In this document: in pieces, positions 16,475 to 25,510 of the stretch
How positions within the stretch are numbered: position 1 is the stretch's first letter
Layout: every line of letters starts with the position of its first letter
Assembly (NCBI GenBank): GCA_005881495.1
Contig: VBHI01000311.1
Coordinates: 1-64,000 of the forward strand
Length of the DNA stretch: 64,000 bases
Direction: 5' to 3'
DNA from: Chloroflexota bacterium
Lineage (GTDB): Bacteria; Chloroflexota; Ktedonobacteria; Ktedonobacterales; Ktedonobacteraceae
Translations under genes and position numbers: made by a program
Notes under the pieces: model-generated
What the model was told of the DNA's origin: nothing
The model's input: the letters and a program-made list of their open reading frames with translations, nothing else
The model's database searches: none

Positions 16475-17545
16475 TCACAGGTCATCGGTGGAGAAGATGG
16501 CCTGCACCAGCCTTTCAGGATCATGACGGGCTAAACGGTCATCTTCAAGATTGAGTTGTTCAATAGTCACATTAGGAACGAGACGAGTCAACTGCGCACG
16601 GTCTGGCACAACAGGCTCGCTCCTTTCCTCTGCATATGTCTTTAATAGGTCTGGCGGAAATGAACCATTGTTGACAATGACCCTGTCTACGCGCCCACCT
16701 AGATAGCGGTGGATTTCGTTTACGAAATTTGTAGCCTTGAAGCCATCTGTCTCTCCATGCTTTGTCATCAGGTTACATATATACACCTTTTCTGCGTCGG
16801 ATTCGCGTACCGCCCTGGCAATATCGGACACAAGCAAGTTCGGTATGAGGCTTGTATAGAGATCACCTGGCCCAATGATAATGGTATCTGCACGTCGAAT
16901 AGCACGTAAAGCTTGAGCACAACCAGGAGCGTCTGGAGGAACCAGGCGTAATTGCTTGATGGGTGATAAATCGTTCAGGTTGTTTTTCCCCCTGGTATCA
17001 ATGTCGGTTTCACCGCAGATAGTGGTTCCATCTTCAAGGTCAGCACAAAGAGATGTTTGTGCAAGCGTCACTGGCAGCACTCGCCCGGCAGTGTTGAGAA
17101 GCTCCTGGGCATCCTCAATGGCAAGCAGGAGATCTCCGTTGTTGATATCTTGTAGCCCCTTCAAAATGAGATTACCCAGGCTGTGGCCACTGACACCCCT
17201 GCGCTGCGCTGCTCCATCCGTTTCATCTGACTGTTCAAATCGGTGCATAAACACTTCGCGCCACAGTGCGCCATTGCGCGCTAACGCTACGAGCGACTGG
17301 CGCAAATCTCCGAGGGGTAACTGGCGTCGAAACTCATCCATGAGCATACGTGAACTTCCACCGCTGTCTGACATGGTGACGATAGCACTGATATTGAACG
17401 AATATTTCTTCATATGTGAAAGTACAGAAAATGTACCAGAGCCTCCGCCAATAGTAACGATGCGTCGTCCTACCAGCCGATCTCCAGCGCGATTGGGTGC
17501 TGGCACGGTGCTTCTCCTGTGGCTGATTTCAGATTTGCCATTCAC
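16475..17545 (-). CDS. yvcK: YvcK/CofD-like protein (gluconeogenesis factor)
   Basis: 356 residues of the CofD-like family. The N-terminal nucleotide-binding loop is IVTIGGGSGTFSVL, followed by MSDSGGSSRML, LPLGDLRQ, SGHSLGNLIL, and IIGPGDLYTSLIPNLLV. YvcK proteins bind UDP-sugars and link cell-wall precursor synthesis to carbon supply. The GTG at 17545 is chosen because AGGAGGAGAC lies 7 bases before it; an in-frame TTG at 17569 would place the ribosome site inside the gene. The usual neighbours rapZ and whiA are absent. CofD itself (F420 synthesis) is less likely given the YvcK-type loop. Confidence 0.85.
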   Translation of the reverse strand: MNGKSEISHRRSTVPAPNRAGDRLVGRRIVTIGGGSGTFSVLSHMKKYSFNISAIVTMSDSGGSSRMLMDEFRRQLPLGDLRQSLVALARNGALWREVFMHRFEQSDETDGAAQRRGVSGHSLGNLILKGLQDINNGDLLLAIEDAQELLNTAGRVLPVTLAQTSLCADLEDGTTICGETDIDTRGKNNLNDLSPIKQLRLVPPDAPGCAQALRAIRRADTIIIGPGDLYTSLIPNLLVSDIARAVRESDAEKVYICNLMTKHGETDGFKATNFVNEIHRYLGGRVDRVIVNNGSFPPDLLKTYAEERSEPVVPDRAQLTRLVPNVTIEQLNLEDDRLARHDPERLVQAIFSTDDL

Positions 17546-17789
17546 AAGACGTCTCCTCCTAAGATGCAAAACCTACAAATTCCTGATTTTTGCTGCCAGT
17601 AATGTAGTTTCGATACAGAAACTAATAGGCGTGTTTCCATCCTGGCAAAATACTATGTCAAATTGTTGGGTACAAGTCTTTTTTATAGTTACAGTCTATC
17701 ACTGGCCTTTTCCCTTCGCAAGAACGCATAGCGCCTCCGGACGAATATGGGCAAATATTCCTCACTTTTCAAATTGCACAGCAAAACAC
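17546..17789. other. Intergenic region between yvcK and padR
   Basis: About 240 bases between two divergent genes, AT-rich towards the right. Apart from the padR control region, nothing is recognisable. Confidence 0.4.
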
Positions 17790-17841
17790 TTGACAATTAA
17801 CGATATATCGTTATAATTAAAAGTGAGATTGCGATATATCG
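17790..17841 (+). promoter_or_regulatory. padR promoter with two palindromic operators
   Basis: TTGACA (17790-17795) and TATAAT (17812-17817) with a 16-base spacer make a near-consensus housekeeping promoter. The palindrome ACGATATATCGT (17800-17811) fills the spacer, and CGATATATCG occurs again at 17832-17841, centres 31 bp apart, i.e. three helical turns. This fits autorepression by the PadR protein encoded next. Confidence 0.82.
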
Positions 17842-17872
17842 TAATGAAGAAAAAGAAAGGGAACGAAAAAAT

Positions 17873-18643
17873 ATGTTTGGTAAACGGTTTGCTTATGAAT
17901 ATCAAGGCGCTGGTGAGGAAGGTTGGACACCTCCCTGGCTTCGTGGAGAAAGAGAGAGGTTTGATCCTCGTTTCTCCGGGCCGCAACATGCTCATGGCCC
18001 ATTTCGCCATGGTCCTCACTTCTTTGGAATGCGCCGTGGGCGCGGCCCTTTTGGACCAGGAGGCCCATTCGGTCCTGGTGGTGAAGGACCTCGTTTCTTT
18101 GGACGCGGGGACGTAAAATTTGCCCTGCTAGAACTGCTACAAGAGCGACCTATGCATGGGTATGAAATGATGAAGGCGTTGGAAGAGAAATCTGGTGGTT
18201 TCTATAGCCCCAGTGCTGGCTCAATCTATCCTACCTTGCAAATGCTCGAAGACCGCGCTTTTGTCACGGCTAAAGAAGTCGAAGGGAAGAAAGTCTATAC
18301 CATCACCGATGAGGGTCGTGCCATTCTGACTGAGCGGCAGAAAATTAACGAAGAGTTTGCTGGACCGCCCTGGATGCGTCACCGGAAAGGTTTTGGCAGA
18401 CGTGAATTCTCACCAGAATTGCAAGCTTTGAGAAGCGAGGCTTTAGAAGTTGTGCGTTTGCTGACCATTGCGGGTAGGATGTCTTTCCAGAACCCAGAGC
18501 AGTTAGCCAGGCTTCGTAGTATCATCGAACGCACCCGCAAAGAACTGGCGGATATGATCTTTGCAGCAGGATCTCAAGAGGAACAAGCATCTGCCACTGG
18601 CTCTACAAATCAAACCAGTAGCCCCTCAGTTGAAGAAGTGTAG
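17873..18643 (+). CDS. PadR-family transcriptional regulator with Gly/Pro/His-rich N-terminus
   Basis: 256 residues. Residues 1-78 are rich in Gly, Pro, His, Arg and Phe (FGPGGPFGPGGEGPRFFGRGD) and look disordered. Residues 79-155 are the PadR winged helix: VKFALLELLQERPMHGYEMMKAL, SAGSIYPTLQMLEDRAFV and GKKVYTITDEG. A C-terminal helical part (about 175-230) should dimerise. The His/Gly-rich N-terminus could bind metal, but this is a guess. The two ATATATCG operators in its promoter region suggest autoregulation. No target gene is adjacent; what follows is 339 bases without a gene. Confidence 0.88.
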   Translation: MFGKRFAYEYQGAGEEGWTPPWLRGERERFDPRFSGPQHAHGPFRHGPHFFGMRRGRGPFGPGGPFGPGGEGPRFFGRGDVKFALLELLQERPMHGYEMMKALEEKSGGFYSPSAGSIYPTLQMLEDRAFVTAKEVEGKKVYTITDEGRAILTERQKINEEFAGPPWMRHRKGFGRREFSPELQALRSEALEVVRLLTIAGRMSFQNPEQLARLRSIIERTRKELADMIFAAGSQEEQASATGSTNQTSSPSVEEV

Positions 18644-18982
18644 TCAATCTCTCATGGACCAAAGGTATCATCACATATTGCCAAACTCACGTACGGCATC
18701 AAATGTGGTGGTATCTCTTGTTTTTACCGCGAGTACTGTCTACACCCGTAAAGTACTGCTTCGTCTTGTGTAGAAAAGGCGCCTGCGGTATACTTTCTCC
18801 AACGGGAATCTCCTCACCACTCAGTGGGCGCGGTGGGGGGGAAGAAAGATATCCCGTTCTATTTTCAGATTATTTGAGTGTTTTCCTTTATTCAATTGAA
18901 TTTAGAAGCCTCCTAAATAGGCTATCTCTCTTTGATTAAATATGCTATACTTGTGTATATTTTCAAGGGAGGTGCTGCGCTT
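18644..18982. other. Intergenic region after padR
   Basis: No gene is supported in these 339 bases. There is a G-rich patch (CGCGGTGGGGGGG at about 18829) and an AT-rich stretch with TATACT at 18946-18951 that may be the -10 of the TPR gene. No clear terminator hairpin was found after padR. Confidence 0.4.
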
Positions 18983-20128
18983 ATGGCTCAGAATAATGAT
19001 GTTCGGATGTTACTGTTTCGTGCTCGGTTGTTGCTTGAGGAAGGGCAGGCGGATAAAGCTTTGCCCGTACTTGAAGCAATACAAGCTGACAACGAAGAAG
19101 AGCAGCAAGAGATCGCCTATTTACTCGGTTGGTGCCACGTTTCAAGTAAACGTTGGGATGATGCCGCTAAGGTTCTATCACCTCTGCCTAAATTTGTGGA
19201 AGGTGATGGAGGTGAAGAGAGCCGCATTGATCGTGTACGTCTTACGCATTCCCTCCTGCGCCTTGGTATGGCTGCCGTCAATCTCGGTCAATATGAAGAT
19301 GCTTCTCGCCACTACACAAAGTGCCTCAAAGTTCTGCAAAGCAAAAAAATTCAACTACCCGAGGCGAAACTCAAGGCCCGCTATGGCCTCGCCATGACCT
19401 ATCTTATGCGTGGGCTGTATGCTGCCGCCATCCAACATTATGAGCTTGCGCTGGGCCTCTGTCTCTACATCGACGATGATGAAGAGATTGGCAATATCTA
19501 TTATGGGTTGTGTCAAACCTACCTGCGTTCGGGAAATTTGATCAATGCCCAACTTGCCGCAGTAAAAGCTTTAGAATTGTATGAACGGTGCGCGGACCGC
19601 CATATGGAAGGCCTGGCCCATAATATGCTTGGCTACATCTATTTACAATTAGGAGATTATAGAGAAGCATCTGATCACTATACCGAAGCCCTCTCCATTG
19701 CAGCAAGTCAGAGTAACGCCAAAATGGTCATGATCAATTGTGCGTCTTTAGCTGATGTACGCCTCACTGAAGGTCGATTGGAGGAAGCCAACCGCTATTG
19801 TCAGCGCGCTCTTGATAATATCGACCTTATCCAGAATAAGGACAGATTCCTTGAGAGCTTAACCTACTTGGAGTGTGGGAAAGTTGCGCAGGCGGAGGCT
19901 CAACGATTTGAAGGGGAGCGACGACAACATCATTTAGAAGAAGCCCTGGCCTGGTTTGAAAAGGCTCAGAATGGCCTTTCTCCGACACAAGCCTATACTC
20001 AAGTGTCGGATTTGTATGGCCGGTGGGCAGAAGTACTGGAACAATTGGGGCGCTATGAAGAAGCGATCACCTGTTGGAAGTCCGGTTATGAGGCGTTATC
20101 AGCGGCAAATGGTCCTGTGTTGAATTGA
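18983..20128 (+). CDS. TPR-repeat protein
   Basis: 381 residues made almost wholly of tetratricopeptide repeats: about eight 34-40 residue units, for example LGMAAVNLGQYEDASRHY, YGLAMTYLMRGLYAAAIQHY, LGYIYLQLGDYREASDHY and GRWAEVLEQLGRYEEAI. No signal peptide, membrane helix or catalytic domain is seen, so it is probably a cytoplasmic scaffold. The ATG at 18983 follows a strong AAGGGAGG. The repeat pattern resembles TPR proteins that sense peptides or hold kinases in Gram-positive-type regulators, but there is no DNA-binding domain. Partner unknown. Confidence 0.85.
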   Translation: MAQNNDVRMLLFRARLLLEEGQADKALPVLEAIQADNEEEQQEIAYLLGWCHVSSKRWDDAAKVLSPLPKFVEGDGGEESRIDRVRLTHSLLRLGMAAVNLGQYEDASRHYTKCLKVLQSKKIQLPEAKLKARYGLAMTYLMRGLYAAAIQHYELALGLCLYIDDDEEIGNIYYGLCQTYLRSGNLINAQLAAVKALELYERCADRHMEGLAHNMLGYIYLQLGDYREASDHYTEALSIAASQSNAKMVMINCASLADVRLTEGRLEEANRYCQRALDNIDLIQNKDRFLESLTYLECGKVAQAEAQRFEGERRQHHLEEALAWFEKAQNGLSPTQAYTQVSDLYGRWAEVLEQLGRYEEAITCWKSGYEALSAANGPVLN

Positions 20129-20173
20129 GTTTGTTCACAATGCTATGATTTAATAGCATAGTGCTAATCCCTC

Positions 20174-21052
20174 CTATGGCTCTGGCTTTAAACGTACCAG
20201 CATTACTCCAAACCAGAGCGCCCAGAGGGCAAAGAGAAGAATAGCCGGTGTGGTGAGCGCTGCCTTTCCTTCTATTGGTGCGCTTGCCACAGCCACAGCA
20301 CTAATGCTGAGGAATGCGGCCACGGCGAGCGCTGTATACCCAAATGCTACCCAAATCCCCGGCCAGAGTTTCAACCCACTCCTGACGATCATTGCGCCAA
20401 AGAAGAGACAGGCCATAGCGAGCAATCCCCCGCCAATCGTATAAGTGACAATAGTCGCCGTCCCCGAAATTGTAGAGAAGCCGCCAGGCGGTGCAGTATG
20501 TTCAGTAAAGCCGCTGCTCACTATCCAAAGATAGAGCGTGCTCGCCAGTGTGCCAAGAAAATAGAGCATGATAGCCAGCATTCCTGTCCAGGCCGCCAGT
20601 ACGGCGAATCCTTTTCCCCGCCAGGATAGCGTACTACTTGCTTCCTCGGTATCCGTTTCTCGAGGTTCTCCCGTGACCTCAGAAGATTCCAGGGAGTCTT
20701 CTTGCTGTGGGTGATCGTCTTCGTCCGGTTCCTCTGCCACAAGTTCTATGTCTCCGCCACCCAGGATTTCCTGTGCCACAATGATGCGAAAAAGGGTAAA
20801 AGGCAGACTGAACAGGGCTGCAAAAGCGGCAATCGATAATGCTCTATACCCTAAAAACGCTCCCAGATGGTTCCCAATCCAAAAGAGATACGGAGCGAAA
20901 GCGCCACCTTCCGCCGACGCGAGAGCGACACTATACCCCTGCGGCAGAAGTACCAGGCCCTGATACAGGGGCACACCAATGACCAGGAGCAAGGTTCCAG
21001 TAATATAGTAGATACCATTGGTATGTAGTCTAGATAAGACACTTCGTTTCAT
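20174..21052 (-). CDS. Membrane protein of unknown function
   Basis: 292 residues with about seven predicted transmembrane helices in two groups: three before residue 100 and four after 150. They are separated by an acidic cytoplasmic-looking loop (about 100-145) with EEPDEDDHPQQED. No known transporter or enzyme motif is recognised. It is transcribed towards the TPR gene and has no same-strand neighbour close by. The gene looks intact, with normal codon use. Confidence 0.65.
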   Translation of the reverse strand: MKRSVLSRLHTNGIYYITGTLLLVIGVPLYQGLVLLPQGYSVALASAEGGAFAPYLFWIGNHLGAFLGYRALSIAAFAALFSLPFTLFRIIVAQEILGGGDIELVAEEPDEDDHPQQEDSLESSEVTGEPRETDTEEASSTLSWRGKGFAVLAAWTGMLAIMLYFLGTLASTLYLWIVSSGFTEHTAPPGGFSTISGTATIVTYTIGGGLLAMACLFFGAMIVRSGLKLWPGIWVAFGYTALAVAAFLSISAVAVASAPIEGKAALTTPAILLFALWALWFGVMLVRLKPEP

Positions 21053-21287
21053 CGCGGTTGCCTTTATATCTCATTTGCATTAGCGTACCATATTATAATC
21101 TGATTTTCAGAAGGTTGTAAGAGAACAACCTGGTCAGTGCTGCTACAGACAACGCTAATACCCTGACAGAGGTCGTGTTTAGCAACGTAAAAATACAGAA
21201 AATATGAACAAAAGTTTCAATGAGATTGACATGTTTTTTCCCATCCTGTACACTCTTGACAGAGCGAACAAGAGAGGCAACACAAAG

Positions 21288-21548
21288 ATGAGAACCCAAT
21301 CAATGGACACCACCCCTGAGGCAGAGCGCGTACAGATTGAATTGATACGCAAGGCAACTCCTGCAAAACTATTTGGTCTCGTTAGATCACTGAGCCAAAG
21401 CGTAATAGTAGCTTCCAGGGAAAGCATTCGACAGTTACATCCAGATACTAGCGAAGAAGAATTCGGTCTGATTTTTATTGAGCTTTACTATGGCAAAGAA
21501 TTGGCTCAACGGGTACGGATATATTTGGAGAAACGAAAATGTCAATGA
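21288..21548 (+). CDS. Small protein, candidate antitoxin partner of the nucleotidyltransferase
   Basis: 86 residues from ATG 21288, helical and charged: RVQIELIRKATPAKLFGLVRSL, then SIRQLHPDTSEEEFGLIFIELYYGKEL. No known domain is recognised. Its end overlaps the start of the next gene by 10 bases, which indicates translational coupling. A frame open back to 21204 exists, but AGAGAGG before 21288 is the only plausible ribosome site. Small partner proteins of this kind often accompany nucleotidyltransferase toxins; the role is inferred from the pairing. Confidence 0.65.
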   Translation: MRTQSMDTTPEAERVQIELIRKATPAKLFGLVRSLSQSVIVASRESIRQLHPDTSEEEFGLIFIELYYGKELAQRVRIYLEKRKCQ

Positions 21549-22135
21549 ATATACCAGATATTTTGGCTGCAACGACACCTGTTGTGGAAGCATTGGAGCA
21601 GCTTGAGGTTCCTTATCATATTGGAGGATCTGTAGCAAGTTCCCTCAATGGCATCCCAAGATTGACAATTGATGTGGATATAGTCGCCAACCTGAAATTA
21701 GAGCATGTTCGACCATTAATAAGACTCCTTGAAGCAGATTACTACATTGATGAAGATGCGGTGAGGGATGCAATTCAACGCCGTAGCTCTTTCAACGTAA
21801 TTCACTTAGCATCGATTCTCAAAGTCGATGTCTTCATACCCAAATCTCGCTTGTTTGACCAGGAAGAGTTGCACAGGGTGCGACTAATAACACTGGAAAG
21901 TAGTGAGCGCTCCTTCTACGTCGCCTCACCAGAAGGCACCATCCTGAACAAGCTGGAATGGTTCAGGATGGGAGGCGAAGTATCGGACCGCCAATGGAAT
22001 GATATTCTCGGCGTCCTCAAAGTACAGGGTTCCAATCTTGAAATGATCTATCTACGACGCTGGGCGGCCGCTTTACAGGTGACGGATCTTTTAGAGAGAG
22101 CGCTGGTAGATGCGGGCTTTACCGAGAGCAAGTAA
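21539..22135 (+). CDS. AbiEii-like nucleotidyltransferase
   Basis: 198 residues with a minimal DNA polymerase-beta-type nucleotidyltransferase core: GGSVASSLNGIPRLTIDVDIV gives the Gly-Gly-Ser loop and two metal-binding acids (DVD), with the third likely in LKVDVFIP. The later segment EGTILNKLEWFRMGG with DRQWNDI is common in AbiEii/AbiGii-type and DUF6036-like proteins. Toxins of this group transfer nucleotides to tRNA or proteins. Start ATG 21539 overlaps the preceding gene. A strong terminator follows the stop, so the two genes form a closed unit. Confidence 0.75.
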   Translation: MSMNIPDILAATTPVVEALEQLEVPYHIGGSVASSLNGIPRLTIDVDIVANLKLEHVRPLIRLLEADYYIDEDAVRDAIQRRSSFNVIHLASILKVDVFIPKSRLFDQEELHRVRLITLESSERSFYVASPEGTILNKLEWFRMGGEVSDRQWNDILGVLKVQGSNLEMIYLRRWAAALQVTDLLERALVDAGFTESK

Positions 22136-22147
22136 ATCAACGAAAAA

Positions 22148-22181
22148 AGCCAGGGCAGGATGGTGGCATCCTACCCTGGCT
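22148..22181. terminator. Bidirectional terminator between the toxin-like pair and nuoN
   Basis: AGCCAGGGCAGGATG (22148-22162) pairs with CATCCTACCCTGGCT (22167-22181) with one mismatch and a 4-base loop. It is flanked by six A on the left and a T-rich stretch on the right, so it can end transcription of the converging units on both strands. Confidence 0.88.
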
Positions 22182-22193
22182 TCTTCTTTCTGC

Positions 22194-23729
22194 TCATCTC
22201 CCTAGCAGAAATGCTAACAAACTATTTGCTGCGGGAGTTGTGGCCGCCAGCACTAACTGTGCTGCGAAGGTAATCACAATCAGAGCAGCCGTCATCAGAG
22301 CAATCGAGGAAGAGAGGCCAATCGGCGTCGACAGGTGATCTTCCTTAAACGGTGCATCGAAGTACATGGATTTGACAACACGTCCATAGTAGACCAGTGA
22401 TATGATGGTGTTGATCAAGGCAACCACCACAAGCACATTGAGACACTGTCCTATCACTACCTGACCGCTGCCAATGAGAGCCTGTCCTTGCCCCCAGGCG
22501 GCCGTGAAGATAAATACCTTACTCACAAACCCTGCCATTGGTGGAATTCCACCCAGAGAGAGCAAACACAGCGCCGTGCCCAGACTCAACAGGGGCGCAC
22601 GCTTGGCAAGGCCGCGGAAATCATCGATACGTTCTCCCCCGGTTGCGTTTGCCAGTGCGATAATGCCGGAGAAGGCTCCCAGGTTCGTCAGCGCATACAC
22701 AAAGATGAAGAACAGCACCGCTGAATTGCCAGCCGGCTGGTTGCTTGCCAGGCTCGTAGTAACGCCAACAAGGATGTAACCTACCTGTGCGATACTGGAG
22801 TAGGCCATCATACGCTTGACGTTCGTCTGCACTGCCGCCACTAAGTTCCCCAGTGTCATGGTCAGGATCGCTACAATCGTGAACGCGAGTACCAGAAAGG
22901 GAAGATTGATCTGGCCTAAGCCACCATCGATAAAGACGCGTATCAGCGCAGCGAAACCCGCAGCTTTTGAGCCAACCGAGAAAAAGGCTGTCGCAGGTGT
23001 CGGCGCTCCCTCGTAAATATCCGGAGCCCACATGTGAAAAGGAACAGCCGAAATCTTGAAGCCGAAACCCGCCAGGATCAAAATACCGGCAACCAACTCC
23101 ATCAAGTTGCCCGTATGGACGCCGTTCTTAATCGCGGTGGCAATACCCATCAGGTCCGTTGTACCCGTCAGGCCATAAAGCAGCGCAAAACCGTACAGCA
23201 GGATGGCCGACGACATGGCTCCCAGCAACACGAATTTGACGGCTGCTTCTGCTGAGCGCTCACTCGCACGGATGAGACCCGCCATCACATAGAGCGGGAT
23301 ACTTGTCAGCTCAAACGAGATGTAGATGGTGATCAGTTCACTTGTACTTGCCAGGAGCATCATGCCTGTCACTGAGAAGAGCATGAGCGTATAAAATTCA
23401 CCGTCTGCCTTAACATACTTGCCCACGTAATCGTAAGATACCAGGATCATCACGGCTGCGATAATCAGAAAAAGGATCTGAAAGAAGATTGCGTACTGGT
23501 CAACCACCAGCATGTTAAAGAATGCCTGGTGGGAAACCGAGAAATCCAGTGTCAGCGCTTGCGTGATGGAAAAAGCTGCTGGAACTATGAGACCGATCAA
23601 AGCCACCGACACTGTTACGATGCGGCGTTTGAAAAGCAGGTCTATCGTCATTACCACCAGTGCCAGCACCGTCAGACTTAACTCAGGTGCTAGCAGGTAG
23701 AGGTCATTTGCACTAATTGCCTGATTCAT
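22194..23729 (-). CDS. nuoN: NADH-quinone oxidoreductase subunit N
   Basis: 511 residues, about 14 transmembrane helices, an antiporter-like proton-pumping subunit of complex I. Typical stretches include ELTSIPLYVMAGL (with the conserved Glu of TM5), GFKISAVPFHMWAPDIYEGAPTP (conserved Lys and the P-x-H-x-W-x-P-D loop), AYSSIAQVGY and LSLGGIPPMAGF. It is the last gene of the nuoJKLMN block, 32 bases after nuoM. Confidence 0.96.
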   Translation of the reverse strand: MNQAISANDLYLLAPELSLTVLALVVMTIDLLFKRRIVTVSVALIGLIVPAAFSITQALTLDFSVSHQAFFNMLVVDQYAIFFQILFLIIAAVMILVSYDYVGKYVKADGEFYTLMLFSVTGMMLLASTSELITIYISFELTSIPLYVMAGLIRASERSAEAAVKFVLLGAMSSAILLYGFALLYGLTGTTDLMGIATAIKNGVHTGNLMELVAGILILAGFGFKISAVPFHMWAPDIYEGAPTPATAFFSVGSKAAGFAALIRVFIDGGLGQINLPFLVLAFTIVAILTMTLGNLVAAVQTNVKRMMAYSSIAQVGYILVGVTTSLASNQPAGNSAVLFFIFVYALTNLGAFSGIIALANATGGERIDDFRGLAKRAPLLSLGTALCLLSLGGIPPMAGFVSKVFIFTAAWGQGQALIGSGQVVIGQCLNVLVVVALINTIISLVYYGRVVKSMYFDAPFKEDHLSTPIGLSSSIALMTAALIVITFAAQLVLAATTPAANSLLAFLLGR

Positions 23730-23761
23730 GGAAAATACTCCTTACCCCTTGGCGACCACCT

Positions 23762-25369
23762 TTACGGGTGCAAGGCCGCGCTGGCACCGTTCATAATCAT
23801 GGCCAGGCTAGGGGTAATGACATTAATAAGGAACTGTGGAAAAATACCGACGAACACGATGACCGCTGACAGCGCGAAAAGTGGTATCGTTTCACGCAGG
23901 TTGGCATCGGGCAGCCAGTTCGACTTTTCATTGCACGGTCCGAAAAAGGTGCGCTTGAGCATCCACAGCAGGTAGGAAGCTGTCAGGATCATGGTGAAAA
24001 CGCTGGCAGCTGTGACGGTTGCCCAGACCTGAAAGCTGCTGGTGAAGACCATATATTCCGCGACAAAACCAGCCAGGCCAGGCAGGCCTAGCGAGGCCAA
24101 TCCCGCGAAGGTGAAAAGCGTTGCCAGCATTGGCATTCTCTTCGCGACGCCGCCGAATGCAGCGATTTCGCGCGTATGAGCATGGTCGTAGATCACACCG
24201 ACGCAGAAGAACAACATCCCCGTGATGATTCCATGGCTAAACATCTGAATGGTCGCGCCTGTCAATGCAGCCATGCGGAATGCTATATCACCAGTACCAG
24301 CCGCCGCCGCTACGCCGAGCAGAATGATACCCATGTGGCTTACGCTGGAATACGCAATCAGCCTCTTCATGTCCTTTTGCACCAGGCAGATACTGGCGCC
24401 ATAAAGGATATTAATAGCGGCAATCACCGCTAACCAGCCCGCGAAGTCATGGACGCCTTGCGGAAGGAGGGTCAAGCAGACACGAATCAATCCGTAGGCA
24501 CCCATCTTCAGCAGTATACCCGCCAGGATCACGCTCACCTCGGTTGGAGCGTCGGTATGCGCATCCGGCAACCAGGTATGGAAGGGGAACATAGGTATTT
24601 TGATAGCAAAGGCCAGGAAGATCAGCAGGAAGGTCAGCAGTTGCAAGCTCATCGTCAAGCTTGTGAACGGGATATTGACAGGCCCGTTGAACATATGTTC
24701 TGAGAAATACACCATGCTGGCTGTCGCTTGACCACCGTTGTTGATATTGGTGAAGTAGAGCACCAGGATACCGATCAGCATGAAGACGCTGCCAAAGAAG
24801 GTGTAGAGCAGGAATTTCCATGCCGAGTAAATACGCCCGGGCATGCCATGTTTGATGGTCTCGCTTCCCCAGATGCCGATGAGCAGGAACATTGGGGCCA
24901 GTTCGACTTCCCAGAAGAGAAAGAAGAGAAACAGGTCGATGGCCATAAAGACACCCATCACGCCGGCTTCCAGGATAAGCAGCAGAGCCAGGTATTCCTT
25001 GACACGCGTCTTCTCCCAGCTGCCAATGACCGCGAGCATCGTTAGCAGGGCATTGAGGATGACCATTGGCAGGCTGAGGCCGTCAATACCCAGGAAATAA
25101 TCGATCTTGATTTGTATCGACCCTGCCGTAAAATCAATCCACGGAATTTGAATCGGGTATTGCAAATCTTGCAGATTACCAAAATGATAGCCGTTGACGG
25201 CGATTTGGAAGAATAGTGCCATCGAGAGCACGAATGTCGCGGCACTAAATATCAGGGCCAGCCAGCGTGCGACTGACTTTGGAGTAGTCAGTACTGCCAG
25301 TGCGCCGATCACCGGCAGCAGGATAATCCAGGTCAGAACATTCGTAAATATCACAGTTTCATCCTTCAT
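23762..25369 (-). CDS. nuoM: NADH-quinone oxidoreductase subunit M
   Basis: 535 residues with about 14 helices. Conserved complex I antiporter-like features: FWEVELAPMFLLIGIWG (key Glu), AIKIPMFPFHTWLPDAHTDAPTE (key Lys and proton-path loop), IAYSSVSHMGIILLG, and FTFAGLASLGLPGLAGF. It pumps protons coupled to quinone reduction. The 141-base gap between nuoL and this gene is unusually long for such an operon and holds the dispersed hairpin repeat. Confidence 0.96.
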   Translation of the reverse strand: MKDETVIFTNVLTWIILLPVIGALAVLTTPKSVARWLALIFSAATFVLSMALFFQIAVNGYHFGNLQDLQYPIQIPWIDFTAGSIQIKIDYFLGIDGLSLPMVILNALLTMLAVIGSWEKTRVKEYLALLLILEAGVMGVFMAIDLFLFFLFWEVELAPMFLLIGIWGSETIKHGMPGRIYSAWKFLLYTFFGSVFMLIGILVLYFTNINNGGQATASMVYFSEHMFNGPVNIPFTSLTMSLQLLTFLLIFLAFAIKIPMFPFHTWLPDAHTDAPTEVSVILAGILLKMGAYGLIRVCLTLLPQGVHDFAGWLAVIAAINILYGASICLVQKDMKRLIAYSSVSHMGIILLGVAAAAGTGDIAFRMAALTGATIQMFSHGIITGMLFFCVGVIYDHAHTREIAAFGGVAKRMPMLATLFTFAGLASLGLPGLAGFVAEYMVFTSSFQVWATVTAASVFTMILTASYLLWMLKRTFFGPCNEKSNWLPDANLRETIPLFALSAVIVFVGIFPQFLINVITPSLAMIMNGASAALHP

Positions 25370-25395
25370 TTCATCGCTGCCGACCGTAGGTAGGC

Positions 25396-25506
25396 GCGCT
25401 AGCGTGTATAGTAGGGTTGACCCTTGCGGTCAACCTGGCGGCGTTGCGCGGTCAACCTGGCGGCGTTGCGCGGTCAACCTGGCGGCGTTGCAGCGATGGA
25501 TATCAA
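25396..25506 (+). repeat. Dispersed GGTTGACC-hairpin repeat, copy 3, with 22-bp tandem expansion
   Basis: Same 5' part as copies 1 and 2 (GCGCTAGCGTGTATAGTAGG, then the GGTTGACC/GGTCAACC stem) and the same GATGGATATCAA end as copy 1. In between, a 22-base unit GCGGTCAACCTGGCGGCGTTGC stands three times in tandem (25426-25447, 25448-25469, 25470-25491). Each extra unit carries another GGTCAACC arm, which could compete for the single GGTTGACC. It lies inside the nuo operon. Confidence 0.88.
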
Positions 25507-25510
25507 GTCA

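Noticed and set aside
17823..18116. 97-codon frame overlapping the padR start
   Set aside because: It begins inside the operator region, and its middle reads padR's Gly/Pro-rich part in another frame; no ribosome site.
25426..25491. Three 22-bp units considered as a CRISPR array
   Set aside because: The units are directly adjacent with no spacers, and they belong to the dispersed hairpin repeat.
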